The translations under genes and the position numbers were made by a program. Positions 56,201 through 62,189 of a DNA stretch of 64,000 bases are shown piece after piece. Location of the stretch: NCBI GenBank assembly GCA_017165825.1, contig CM029372.1, positions 28,927,687 through 28,991,686 on the forward strand, read 5' to 3'. Position 1 is the stretch's first letter. The number at the start of each line of letters is the position of its first letter. The notes beneath the pieces are model-generated. The model was not told the DNA's origin, did not search any database, and saw only the letters and a program-made list of their open reading frames with translations. Source of the stretch: Hepsetus odoe (Eukaryota > Chordata > Actinopteri > Characiformes > Hepsetidae).

Positions 56201-59200
56201 TGACAGCGTCGATACCTTGCTCAAGGGTACCTCAGGGCAACCTACTGGTAAGGGTATCATCTACATTTACAGCATTTAGCAGACGCTCTTATCCAGAGCG
56301 ACTTCCATGTCCTAACAGTCTAGGGACAGTCCCCCCTGGAGACACTCGTGGTTACACCAAAGCTGCGACTTCTTGATCCATAAGTGGGTAGACAAGTACC
56401 CTACCACTAGACCACCCCACACCAATCGAACAGTCCAGGCCAGCTCCCTAACCACTAGACCATTGCTGCCTCTTAAAGCTTGTTGGCACAACTGGCTGAG
56501 CCAGAGACTCACTGAGGTTGGACTTTTATTTTTTATTGTCTTCTGATCAGCACAACACTTCAGAACACATCTCAGAAGGTCTGCAGCTTTCCTGGTGAGC
56601 ACTCCCTTCAAAACAACACATGCTGTACCCTGTCATGGCTGATTGGCTGGTGTTAGTGGTGTTCTCCTCAAACTGTTGTAGAATGCATTCAGCATGTGAA
56701 ATCACAATGAAACCTACTTGCCTTGATTATTAAATAAATGTTCTGTTAGATTCGGTGTTTGGTGTACAATCAATCACATCTTGATGTGTAAATTTCCTTA
56801 ATTCTGAAGAAGATTTACCACTGCAACGTGAACAGTGTGGGAAGAATCTGCCACAACATATTTGATCGTAACTACTCGGCTCAGATCACCATGCGAGAGA
56901 TTCTGGATGCTGTGTATGGACTCCTGATTGCCCCGGAGCCAGAGGATCCCTTGGACAGGTAAAAAGTCCAGAATTTTCATGAAAGTTCATTTCATGTCTT
57001 TGTATTTATGTCATTCTTTGCTGCACCTCAACAGGAACATCAGCAAATCGTCACGATTGTGAATTTTCAGATTTGTTTGGTCTCAACCCAGAGAGCATAA
57101 GGCAAGGCGAGGCGAGGCGAGGTGAAGCGAGGCGGGGCGGGTGGGGTGGGGGTGGTCTGAGAGACAGGAAGAACACAAAGTGTTAGGAAGGTTGTTAGTA
57201 GACCTAGGGAAATAGCTGAAGTAATGAAGCTAATGAAGCTGAAGTAATTTACAAATGGTTAGTATGGTGTTACCAGGTGGCCACTATATTATCTGTGTTG
57301 TATTCCACTGTCTTTTTTTTTTTATTTCCCATCTGCTCTGGGTTAATGGTCTAGACCTGCCTTTTCCCCAACTTACGTTTCCATCACTTGGTAATAGTCC
57401 TTCACACTAGAAAGCCTAGCCTGGACAAGAGATTCTAGCACCTACAGATTATGCTGTACATGAAGTGAAAGCTCTACCTCAGCCATTTCCTGAATGTATT
57501 ATTTTAAGATGTAATTTTCCCGAAGAGAGTTTTTTTTAATTACCCTTTGAGAAAGCAAGAGTCTAAGCAGAGCTGATGATCAGAGGAAGTTCACTGCACC
57601 GCTGAAGAGCTGAGGCAGAGAAGAGTCTTGACTGCTGGTCCATGTTTGGCTTTGTAGGCAAGCAATTAGGTTTGGAACATAATCTGGGACCTTGGGGAAG
57701 CCAAATTGGGGTTTGCAGTAATGGTAGAAGTACATAAGAGTTTATGTAGTGCTGCATTCTAAATCAGCTGTAGGATTTTAATGGCCTTCAGAAGGAGGCA
57801 AACTAGGAGTGAGTTGCAGTCATCTAGTCTTGAGCTGACCAGTGAGTGGATGAGTGCTGGAGTGGTATCAGTAGTGAGGAAGGGACAGATTTTCCTGGTG
57901 TTGTAAAAAAGGTACTTGCATGTTCTGGAAATGTTCTCTTCCAAAAGGACACAGATTCTGTACTTCTATTGTGGGAGTGATGAATGTGTTCTCTAAACAA
58001 CAGCATAAAGTAAAAAGTACAGGAATGTAGTGAGAGTGTAAAGTAAAAAGTACAGGAATGTACTGAGAGTGTAAAGTAAAAAGTACAGGAATGTAGTGAG
58101 AGTGTAAAGTAAAAGTACAGAAATGTAGTGAGAGTATAAAGTAAAACATACAGGAATGTACTGAGAGTGTAAAGTAAAAAGTACAGGAATGTACTGAGAG
58201 TGTAAAGTAAAAAGTACAGGAATGTAGTGAGAGTGTAAAGTAAAAAGTACAGGAATGTACTGAGAGTGTAAAGTAAAAAGTACAGGAATGTAGTGAGAGT
58301 GTAAAGTAAAAGTACAGAAATGTAGTGAGAGTATAAAGTAAAACATACAGGAATGTACTGAGAGTGTAAAGTAAAAAGTACAGGAATGTACTGAGAGTGT
58401 AAAGTAAAAATTACAGGAATGTACTGAGAGTGTAAAGTAAAAAGTACAGGAATGTACTGAGAGTATAAAGTAAAAAGTACAGGAATGTACTGAGAGTGTA
58501 ATGTAAAAGTACAGGAATGTACTGAGAGTGTAAAGTAAAAAGTACAGGAATGTACTGAGAGTATAAAGTAAAAGTATAGGAGTGTACTGAGAGTGTAAAG
58601 TAAAAAGTACAGGAATGTACTGAGAGTGTAATGTAAAAAGTACAGGAATGTACAGAGAGTGTAAAGTAAAAGTACAGGAATGTACAGAGAGTGTAAAGTA
58701 AAAGTACAGGAATGTACTGAGAGTGTAAAGTAAAAGTACAGGAATGTACTGAGAGTGTAAAGTAAAAGTACAGGAATGTACTGAGAGTGTAAAGTAAAAC
58801 GGTATTGTCTCTACTAGTCCTGTCATGAAGTCACTGGCACAGGGAAACACTGATAGATGATGATTTGTCTTTGGTCTATTCAGTATCCTGGCAGAAGAAT
58901 ACATGACCAGCAAGTCCAAATACGATGAAGAAGCTCGGAAGAACACAGAACAAAATGCAAGTCCATCGATGGATGAAGCAGAAAAGGTACTGTGATGCTC
59001 AAGTCATCGGTCTAACCACTGTGGACATTTTTATTTCATATGTTATGAGGGTGCTGGTGGTCTAGTGGTGGGGTGCTCACCTATATCTCAAGAGGTTCCA
59101 GGTTGGAATCCCANACACACACACACACACACATACATACACACACGCGCACACACATACATACACACACACATACATACACACACATACACACACACAC

Positions 59201-59436
59201 ACACACATACATACACACACGAGCACACACATACATACACACACACATACATACACACACATACACACACGCACACGCACACACACGCACACACACATAC
59301 ATACACACACATACACACACACACACGCACACATACATACACACACACACACACGCACACACACATACATACACACACACACACACGCACACACACATAC
59401 ATACACACACGCACACATACATACACACGCACACAC

Positions 59437-59472
<36 letters not shown>

Positions 59473-59578
59473 TGACCTACATCAGAGCGGATGTGAAACT
59501 CATTGCTTCAAATTTTGAAATCGTTTCGTCCTCCAGAAAGACAAGAACAGAGGCCTGAAGACTCACACTTTAATCTAG
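30456..59578 (+). CDS. SAM / ubiquitin-like / vWA / E2 (UBC) multidomain protein, about 24 coding exons
   Basis: Exons: 30456-30591, 31156-31308, 31409-31546, 33987-34138, 34946-35049, 35367-35559, 36904-37035, 37147-37287, 38260-38398, 38493-38646, 38731-38861, 40152-40263, 47196-47332, 47408-47463, 47655-47861, 48646-48791, 49157-49275, 49375-49499, 49972-50069, 51112-51248, 54611-54735, 56810-56958, 58884-58986 and 59537-59578. All phases match and total 3,129 nt (1,042 residues plus stop), without an internal stop. Domains: SAM (about 1-66), two ubiquitin-like folds (about 97-170 and 188-262), an unassigned helical middle, vWA (about 615-800), UBC (about 870-1015). No signal peptide or membrane segment, so probably cytosolic or nuclear. 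I infer a ubiquitin- or Ubl-conjugating role with metal-dependent protein binding. The ISRE upstream suggests interferon control. The least certain junctions are at 47196, 47332/47408 and the last exon. I do not recognise a named orthologue. Confidence 0.85.
31409..35559 (+). CDS. Tandem ubiquitin-like (beta-grasp) exons
   Basis: Exons 31409-31546 and 33987-34138 encode TVEELILRICFRE, LFTKEGIPLTDD and SLTDRHIENGSRLYAIL. The last aligns with the TLSDYNIQKESTLHLVL end of ubiquitin. Exons 34946-35049 and 35367-35559 encode a second unit: YEVKVDLEQNTFADLRTRL, ESGIPAHVLTI and GICEDETLHFTL, following ubiquitin's TITLEV ... KEGIPPDQQRLI pattern. Neither ends in a free di-glycine, so these are integral Ubl domains rather than conjugated modifiers. 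The assignment is by eye; a structure prediction would be decisive. Confidence 0.65.
31585..31844 (-). mobile_element. SINE family A, tail type ii
   Basis: Reverse copy with head gggcagcagtggtctagtg and body cttgagcaaggtaccgtacc. The tail reads gaagtgaaagtgactattct on this strand. It lies in intron 3 of the multidomain gene. Confidence 0.85.
31979..32226 (+). mobile_element. SINE family A, tail type i with (ATT)n
   Basis: The head gggcagcggtggcctagtgg with a B-box-like gggttcgaacccc and the family A body are followed by a different tail: aatttcccattcgtggga then ttataaataaaggatta and (ATT)n. The tail matches the 3' end of the LINE at 25375-28950 and 12491-12697. Confidence 0.9.
32230..33125. 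other. Intron 3, unique A/T-rich sequence
   Basis: No exon, RNA or repeat family recognised. Confidence 0.4.
33272..33745 (+). mobile_element. RTE-type LINE fragments (5' leader joined to middle region)
   Basis: The conserved leader (gtcaggaagggcatccggtg, ccaaatcaat, ccggatcgg) is joined at about 33445 to a frame encoding VKKRRKVRAELRIKWWKLKE and ELPDCWETTAEVIRQTARNV. That frame is the linker between endonuclease and reverse transcriptase. The whole endonuclease is missing. Confidence 0.75.
34489..34715 (+). repeat. ~60-bp minisatellite, about four copies
   Basis: The unit contains cctccctctcccccatcac, tcagtagaactgtcctctc and tctgggtgtgtaggg. Copies are nearly identical. The same unit occurs once at 5145 and in reverse at 59720-60090. 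It lies in intron 4 of the multidomain gene. Confidence 0.92.
34722..34920 (+). mobile_element. SINE family B, full length
   Basis: Head ggtggtggtggactagtggt, B-box-like ggttcaatccc, body (cactaccaccac, gtgtctccaggggggactgt) and the tail ctctgataaatgtaaatgta. This is one of the best B-family copies and sits directly after the minisatellite. Confidence 0.88.
35090..35280 (+). repeat. Interstitial telomere-like repeats, (TTAGGG)n and variants
   Basis: About 190 bases of ttaggg/tttaggg/gggttag repeats with a duplicated ~50-bp sub-block (gggtttggagtttaggttta occurs twice). It lies in the intron between the two exons of the second Ubl domain. Confidence 0.95.
35779..36232 (-). mobile_element. Solo LTR of an LTR retrotransposon
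   Basis: On the minus strand it starts tgtcac and ends gttaca. It contains a ctatttaagcc TATA-like site and an aataaa signal. It is flanked by ctaat at 35774-35778 and 36233-36237, a 5-bp target duplication. The gagcgccctctagcgt segment near the minus-strand start is present three times. No internal coding region remains. Confidence 0.7.
36238..36530 (+). repeat. Degenerate ctctaatA-type simple repeat
   Basis: Repeated actctaat / taatattaat words; low-complexity intronic sequence. Confidence 0.75.
36904..40263 (+). CDS. Unassigned middle region of the multidomain gene, six exons
   Basis: Exons 36904-37035 and 37147-37287 encode a helical part (FKKVIAYIRKLSGNNALAQS; IAIVEGLYFLFRDLLPSP; EHAAVCWAFLL). 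Exons 38260-38398, 38493-38646, 38731-38861 and 40152-40263 follow, with PPLQLKCLG, LYISNDKARPQEIKVFD and VTVNADELANT near the end, which may be a further beta-rich unit. I recognise no named domain. Every exon has consensus splice sites and no stop. Confidence 0.7.
37360..38160. other. Intronic, no feature seen
   Basis: Unique sequence between exons 37147-37287 and 38260-38398, with weak repetition of tagcaac-type words at 37920-38160. Nothing else recognised. Confidence 0.4.
39150..40015 (+). mobile_element. RTE-type LINE, reverse transcriptase 3' end, split by a SINE
   Basis: The plus strand encodes VTKVEELKYLGSTVQSNGEC, AGWNGWRRVTGVICD and the tail LCWFGHVQRRD, typical of RTE reverse transcriptase C-termini. 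The frame is broken at 39558 by a family A SINE. It resumes at 39833 with MELPGKRRRGRPKRRFMDVV and ends at the stop near 39957. It is otherwise well kept. Confidence 0.88.
39558..39822 (-). mobile_element. SINE family A, tail type ii, inserted in an RTE LINE
   Basis: Reverse copy with a complete head (gggcagtggtggcctagcgg), body and tail (gaaagtgacaacccttgtca on this strand). It interrupts the RTE frame, so it is younger than that LINE. Confidence 0.9.
40498..40739 (+). repeat. 18-bp minisatellite 'ggggtatctgtatctaat', left part
   Basis: Units of 18 bases alternate tatctaatgggg and tatctgtagggg with slight variants. The same array resumes at 44665, so the LINE at 40747-44657 split one array. 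Confidence 0.95.
41481..43567 (-). pseudogene. L2 LINE ORF2, endonuclease deleted, reverse transcriptase broken
   Basis: The frame at 43567-43331 gives only the start of ORF2, ending in KIKCSLLNV. It then joins, across three copies of gaacattcagcagt (about 43312-43357), directly to VNDITDMYNTVVGQIL, which lies after the endonuclease. The endonuclease is thus lost. The polymerase frame (42530-43330, then 41481-42419) is shifted near 42530 and carries LDLSVAFDTVDHSIL, NYGVPQGSVLGPVLF, YADDTQLY and SRLDYCNALLSG. It is not functional. Confidence 0.87.
43646..44542 (-). CDS. L2 LINE ORF1, SGNH esterase type
   Basis: The 298-residue intact frame starts MTSSFVLCLSCGMYSVDC. It has a cysteine-rich N-terminus, a short coiled-coil-like segment (MQLEDRIRVLEGHISTLSQR) and a GDSL/SGNH esterase domain: GDSIFRNV, VVHAGTNDIKSQ and the His/Asp block YKRDGLHPNWRG. 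ORF1 proteins of fish L2 elements with this esterase are known; the role in retrotransposition is unclear. Confidence 0.87.
   Translation of the reverse strand: MTSSFVLCLSCGMYSVDCPSNHVDSYTCRKCVTVMQLEDRIRVLEGHISTLSQRSQTEGHVVPAQSEPLAELDSAVDLPGPAVAGLEPAPAACSRERWVTAKRGSRSSKNGPPAHQSSIRLTNRYFALGSAPAEVEKVLIIGDSIFRNVSVPSRPKPAVSVKCLPGNRVSDIEARLDSYSSNEVPTLVVHAGTNDIKSQQSEVLKRNFISMCSKAETKCQNLIVSGPLPILFRGDVTYSRLLSFNRWLETWCASKSIAFINNRDLFWERPGLYKRDGLHPNWRGSYMLSQNMAAKLPQ
44665..45165 (+). repeat. 18-bp minisatellite, right part
   Basis: About 28 units of the same ggggtatctnnatctaat / ctgtagg repeat as 40498-40739. The reading frame through it is an artefact. Confidence 0.95.
45290..45530 (-). mobile_element. 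Possible RTE-type LINE fragment
   Basis: Pyrimidine-rich sequence such as ccacaatacctcctcctcca and cattctcaacatccttctcc resembles the reverse strand of fish RTE coding sequence, but no motif is secure. Confidence 0.35.
45531..45764 (-). mobile_element. L2/CR1-like LINE 3' tail
   Basis: (caagt)n then caactttattaataaagtac and cacaaagcagctttacagaa form a LINE 3' end in reverse orientation, with a 5'-TCAAG-type tail like that at 12700. Only the 3' UTR is present. Confidence 0.7.
45765..45970 (-). mobile_element. SINE family B
   Basis: Reverse copy starting with the tail aaacatttacatttacggca, then ttagcagacgctcttatcca, body, and head ending at ccactagaccacttccacc. Confidence 0.88.
45971..46555. 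other. Intronic, probable old repeat, not identified
   Basis: No frame or splice-flanked exon is seen. The wording (gttaaagaaattcataaatg) suggests a dispersed fish repeat that I cannot name. Confidence 0.3.
46560..46785 (-). mobile_element. RTE-type LINE fragment
   Basis: The block ccatataacatagctggact ... caccatctcc is repeated about three times and resembles the reverse strand of the fish RTE reverse transcriptase end, locally tandemly duplicated. Confidence 0.5.
47408..49499 (+). CDS. von Willebrand factor A exons with intact MIDAS
   Basis: After DVTADLTFRVTKTPKEAIM the domain opens with VLFDSSSSMSE. This supplies the DxSxS metal-binding motif in a chain with no signal peptide. A threonine (MTRIDAIKQVF) and the later aspartate of CLTDGNDVG complete the metal-ion-dependent adhesion site. 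HVICLVKFSS, ITLLYDALNHGC and LNIVVDAVIVG are the expected core strands and helices. Exons are 47408-47463, 47655-47861, 48646-48791, 49157-49275 and 49375-49499. Intracellular vWA domains of this kind usually mediate metal-dependent protein binding. Confidence 0.85.
48170..48465 (-). mobile_element. Degenerate Tc1-like transposon relic
   Basis: gtcccctcctttggctgaaa, ggtctccccacagcatctca and tctgggctttgactcggaca are the reverse strand of fish Tc1-like transposase sequence. The frame is lost. Confidence 0.55.
48924..49105 (+). mobile_element. SINE family B, diverged
   Basis: Head catggtggtggtctactggt, body ttcagcaccaccatcaggtt and a tail ending acatgtaaatgg. Confidence 0.75.
49707..49832 (+). 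mobile_element. SINE family B, 3' truncated
   Basis: Head gatggcggttcagtggtagg, B-box-like ggtttgaatccc, body cctccagcactaccatcatt; the tail is missing. Confidence 0.72.
49972..59578 (+). CDS. E2 ubiquitin-conjugating (UBC) domain exons
   Basis: Exons 49972-50069 and 51112-51248 lead into helix 1 (DKRILEELKSLHCDPHPFC). Exon 54611-54735 gives WKILMQGPPDTPYEDGVFEL and FGENYPVKPPLMRF, the most conserved E2 signature. Exon 56810-56958 gives KIYHCNVNSVGRICHNIF and ITMREILDAVYGLL ... PEPEDPLD. The cysteine in GRIC (residue about 959) aligns with the E2 catalytic cysteine. The upstream HPN motif is HCN, keeping His and Asn. The usual W-S-P-A after the cysteine is Y-S-A-Q. Exons 58884-58986 and 59537-59578 add the last helix (AEEYMTSKSKYDEEARK) and a short basic tail. 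Activity is plausible but unproven. Confidence 0.85.
50455..50689 (+). mobile_element. L2-type LINE 3' UTR and tail
   Basis: gggttgggtagccggttgac ... ggagtttttggttcctctcc ... aaggcgctatacaagaataa then (ttgaa)n. It is the plus-strand counterpart of the 3' end at 40747 and 8111, 5' truncated. Confidence 0.88.
51265..51975 (-). mobile_element. Degenerate Tc1-like transposon relic
   Basis: gggtcattgtcgtgtggcag, cttccccaaaccataacact, tagactcatctgtccaaaga and gatctcaccatggtgttcac follow the reverse strand of a Tc1-like transposase and its leader. No frame survives. Confidence 0.7.
52076..53862 (-). mobile_element. Tc1-like transposon with broken transposase
   Basis: It begins with the inverted repeat cagtgccttgcaaaagtatt after TA at 52074-52075. 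Transposase lies on the minus strand: at 53444-53152 a helix-turn-helix part (TIKSIIFTWKEHGTTTNLPR, DPPKLTERARRALIREA), then 53200-52877 with YH-type catalytic-core residues (ENAVWRKPN, VKHGGNIILCRCFS). Frames are shifted between the parts. The opposite end fades at 53862 into (TA)n, so the second inverted repeat is lost. It is interrupted by a SINE at 52185-52437. Confidence 0.88.
52185..52437 (+). mobile_element. Chimeric SINE: family A head plus (GGAT)n-tailed repeat
   Basis: The head ggggcagtggtggcctagtg and the family A body to about 52303 join gggctggcgacctgtccagg ... gcggcagaaaatggatggat. The 12-bp duplication atttacagaaca at 52173-52184 and 52438-52449 shows that head and tail inserted together as one unit. 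Confidence 0.92.
54078..54215 (+). mobile_element. RTE-type LINE 5' leader fragment
   Basis: taacagataaatggggaggg and gtcaggaagggcatctggtg match the leader at 33272 (+) and 7870-8000 (-). Flanked by (TA)n on the right. Confidence 0.75.
55115..55668. mobile_element. Non-autonomous DNA transposon with terminal inverted repeats
   Basis: The left end taccgtatttactcgtgtat and the reverse of the right end, taccgtattttcttgtgtat, match at most positions over 28 bases. The ~550-bp interior has no frame. Its superfamily is not assigned. Confidence 0.7.
55700..56090 (-). mobile_element. LINE reverse transcriptase fragment
   Basis: The minus strand resembles the SAFNTI region (atcacagctcagccttcaacac as aggctgagctgtaatctatg on plus) with many breaks. 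Very degraded. Confidence 0.55.
56100..56472 (-). mobile_element. SINE family A interrupted by a SINE family B
   Basis: Tail and body of a family A copy lie at 56100-56260 (ccttgctcaagggtacctca). The rest of its head lies at about 56430-56472 (ctccctaaccactagaccat). Between them is the family B copy listed separately. Confidence 0.8.
56261..56427 (-). mobile_element. SINE family B nested in SINE family A
   Basis: atctacatttacagcattta, gcagacgctcttatccagag, gacagtcccccctggagaca and the head ending ctaccactagaccacccca. It is younger than the family A copy around it. Confidence 0.85.
57110..57160 (+). repeat. G-rich simple repeat (ggcga)n
   Basis: A short gcgaggcgaggcgagg run followed by ggtgggggt, with G-quadruplex potential. 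Confidence 0.7.
57555..57990 (-). mobile_element. L2-type LINE reverse transcriptase thumb fragment
   Basis: The minus strand encodes NISRTCKYLFYNTRKI and IHSLVSSRLDDCNSLL, then LLKAIKILQLI before a stop. This is the conserved L2 SRLDYCNSLL block. Frames are broken. Confidence 0.75.
57995..58800 (+). repeat. ~31-33 bp minisatellite, about 26 copies
   Basis: Unit gagagtgtaaagtaaaaag followed by tacaggaatgtact, with small variants (tag/tac, one or two missing A). The 317-codon minus-strand frame here is a repeat artefact. Confidence 0.96.
59050..59113 (+). mobile_element. SINE family B head fragment
   Basis: gtgctggtggtctagtggtg ... ggttggaatccca, cut off by the following microsatellite. Confidence 0.75.
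59114..59472 (+). repeat. (CA)n/(CATA)n microsatellite with one unresolved base
   Basis: About 360 bases of ac/atac/gcac repeats. Position 59114 is n, a single unresolved base, so the array length in the assembly may be unreliable. Confidence 0.97.
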
Positions 59579-59726
59579 ATCAAACACTACACCTCAGACT
59601 AACACACACACTGTCTCAGATCAACACACACTACACCTCAGACTAACACACACGCACTGTCTCAGATCAACACACACTACACCTCAGACTAACACACACA
59701 CTGTCTCAGATCAACACACACTACAC
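59579..59726 (+). repeat. ~45-bp tandem repeat just after the gene's stop
   Basis: Three to four copies of cacactacacctcagactaa followed by cacacactgtctcagatcaa. Confidence 0.85.
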
Positions 59727-60090
59727 TAGAACTGTCCTCTCTCTATCTGAGTGGTCCTCCCTCTGAGATGTTGTGTTTGTTAGTCTGAGGTGTACACACA
59801 CTGTACACTGGACAGTTCTACTGAGTGATGGGGGAGAGGGAGGACCACCCTGCACACCCAGAGAGAGAGAGGACAGTTCTACTGAGTGATGGGGGAGATG
59901 GAGCACCACCCTACACACCCACAGAGAGAGAGGACAGTTCTACTGAGTGATGGGGGAGAGGGAGGACTACCCTACACACCCAGAGAGAGAGAGGACCGTT
60001 CTACTGAGTGATGGGGGAGAGGGAGGACCACCCTACACATCCAGAGAGAGAGAGGACAGTTCTACTGAGTGATGGGGTTGAGGAAGGACC
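59727..60090 (-). repeat. ~60-bp minisatellite, reverse orientation, about five copies
   Basis: gaggacagttctactgagtg, atgggggagagggaggacca, ccctacacacccagagagag; the reverse complement of the array at 34489-34715. Confidence 0.93.
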
Positions 60091-60251
60091 ACCTTAGACC
60101 CAGGACCATACCTGCTTAGAAGTAGACTTTACTTGTTCTCTTGCTAATTTTTCTTTGCTTTAAAACACAGAAATGTTTCCATGTTCACCGTGTGCACTGT
60201 GTCCACTGTGTTTCCCAGTGATGGAAAAGGTGACAGGCTATGTTTATGCCT

Positions 60252-60342
60252 CACCTTTGATGCATCATCTGGAATCCTGACCATCCCACATGGACCTAAG
60301 GTCGCTGGCTTCTGAAACACAGTCGGAAAATCTGTGTGTCCC
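60252..60342 (+). repeat. Duplicated segment of unknown nature, copy 1
   Basis: ctcacctttgatgcatcatc ... catggacctaaggtc ... acagtcggaaaatctgtg, repeated with few changes at 63487-63577. No family recognised. Confidence 0.8.
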
Positions 60343-60659
60343 ACACTGAGAACCGGAGTGAGTGTTTACGGAAGGGGAGGGGTTAATAATAACGAAGCCC
60401 AGCAGGTTGTAGAAGTGATGAGCGCAGTGGGTTCCCAGGCAGTTTGGACTGATACCTGAGCTCCTTTTTAAAAAGGAAAGTAAAAGAGTGTGTATATTGT
60501 GTACTTGTTCTTCACACAGACATTTCAACACTGAAGGCAGACACCAGAGTTTCTTCACTCCATCACAGTGGCGTGGGAAACACCTTGAAAAACATGTGTT
60601 CCTGGGCAGGACTCTTAACCCACAGCTGCTACACCGTTCAGTGGCACCCAACAGAACTA

Positions 60660-60886
60660 GTGACAGTGATGATTCTGTCATTGTGAAACACGGCACAGCA
60701 CACAGTGAGACATCTAAATTCTACCTCTGCGTTTCACCCATTCACACACCATGCAGCAGGGGGCAGCTATTTAAAGCACCCTCGGAGCAGTGACGGGGAC
60801 GGTACCTTGCTCAAGGCCTCAGGGCAACCTGCTGGTCTGGGATTCAAACACATGGCCTGCCCTAAACACTAAGCCACTGCAGCCCA
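60660..60886 (-). mobile_element. SINE family A, diverged
   Basis: Reverse copy: tail caca-rich (cacggcacagcacacagtga), body ccttgctcaaggcctcaggg, head ending agccactgcagccc. Confidence 0.8.
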
Positions 60887-61035
60887 CACAACAATCCCAG
60901 TTTAATTCCAGACTGGCTCTGGTTCACCCTCCCATTTGAGCTGTGACTCCTCTAGTAGTCAGTGTTTTTGGGTTGCTAAGCAATCACACTATAAATACCT
61001 CTGACTAATAAACCATGACAACTCTCCCTAATATA

Positions 61036-61037
<2 letters not shown>

Positions 61038-61072
<35 letters not shown>

Positions 61073-61083
61073 ACACACACACA
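61038..61083 (+). repeat. (CA)n microsatellite
   Basis: A CA run with one CT interruption. Confidence 0.95.
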
Positions 61084-61274
61084 TATCAGACAGGGTGTGA
61101 TGGTGAATCTGGTGTTAAAGTTCAGTGATGCAGCTGTTCTCTTTCTCTGTCATCCCTCCATTCTCCTCAACTTACTGCAGAAATTGGCAAAAATCCATCA
61201 ATACACTCTCCATCACACCTTATATTTACCCCAACAGCTGCCCTACGGTCCCCCCTACTGTTACCCCACAGTTA

Positions 61275-61468
61275 TATTTACATTTAGAGCATTTATCAGA
61301 CGCTCTGACGTCCATGTCCTGAGTACAGGGACAGTCCCCCCTGGAGACACTCAGGGTTCAGGGTCTCAGGGACCCAGTGGTGGTAGTGCTGGAGGTGGGA
61401 TTGAACCTGAGACCTCTTGAGCCACAGGTCCATAGACAAGTACCACCACTAGACCACCACCACCCACG
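61275..61468 (-). mobile_element. SINE family B
   Basis: tatttacatttagagcattt, acagggacagtcccccctgg, ggtagtgctggaggtgggat, and a head ending accactagaccaccaccacc. Full length except for a small tail deletion. Confidence 0.88.
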
Positions 61469-61469
61469 C

Positions 61470-62045
61470 AGTTACCCAACAGCCCCGCTACACTCATACC
61501 TACAGTCCCCCTACTGTTACCCCACAGTTACCTACACTTATCCTGCAGTCAAGCTACAACCTTCAGTCCAAAATTACTGTACAGTTACAGCTACAGTCAC
61601 CCTAGTTACACTCTACAGTTACCCTGTAGTACCTATCACCCTATCACCCTACAATTGTCCAGCACTTGCCTTACTATTACCCTACAGTCACCCCACAATT
61701 ACCCTTCAATCAGCCTATTACCCCACAGTCCCCCCACAGGTACCCTACAATCAGCCTATTACCCTACAGTCCCCCCACAATTACCCTTCAATCAGCCTAT
61801 TACCCTACAGTCCCCCACAATTACCCTTCGGTCCTCGCACAATTACCCTGCAGTCACCCTACAATCCCCCTACAATCAGCCTTCAGTCTCCCTACAATTA
61901 CACTACGGTCAACCTTCACCTTTTCTACACCCAGGAATTACCCTGCAGTCACACTACAATCACCTCACAGTTTCCCTACACTTACCCTGCAGTGCCTGAA
62001 CAATTGCTCCACTATTCCCCTACGGCTGCACCCTACACTTTCAAC
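61470..62045 (+). repeat. Degenerate 'ccctacagtyac' minisatellite
   Basis: Irregular repeats of accctacagtcaccc / acaattacccttcaatcagc. Long frames through it are composition artefacts. Confidence 0.85.
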
Positions 62046-62189
62046 AGCAACGTTTATTAGCCCCCCAGGAATTATGGAATATTTTTCTAAACGTCTTCCC
62101 AATGTTTGCAGCATTGATGACTTGATATAAGCAAACATTCACCAGTGCTATTTAGTAGCTTTTGGTACATTCTGTAATATAAAATATAT

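Noticed and set aside
57993..58946. A 317-codon minus-strand open frame of repeated SVHSCTFTL-type words
   Set aside because: It is a translation of the 31-33 bp minisatellite; the period and composition explain it entirely.
59065..59558. Long frames of alternating Thr-His or Cys-Val on both strands
   Set aside because: These are CA/TG microsatellite translations that include an unresolved base.
29545..59578. Horizontal transfer of a bacterial vWA/E2/Ubl cluster
   Set aside because: The gene has more than twenty spliceosomal introns with ordinary fish-like codon content and repeats; nothing in the sequence shows recent transfer.
61377..62130. Pro/Thr/Tyr-rich frames of 114-227 codons
   Set aside because: Composition follows the ccctacagt-type degenerate repeat; frames begin inside a SINE.
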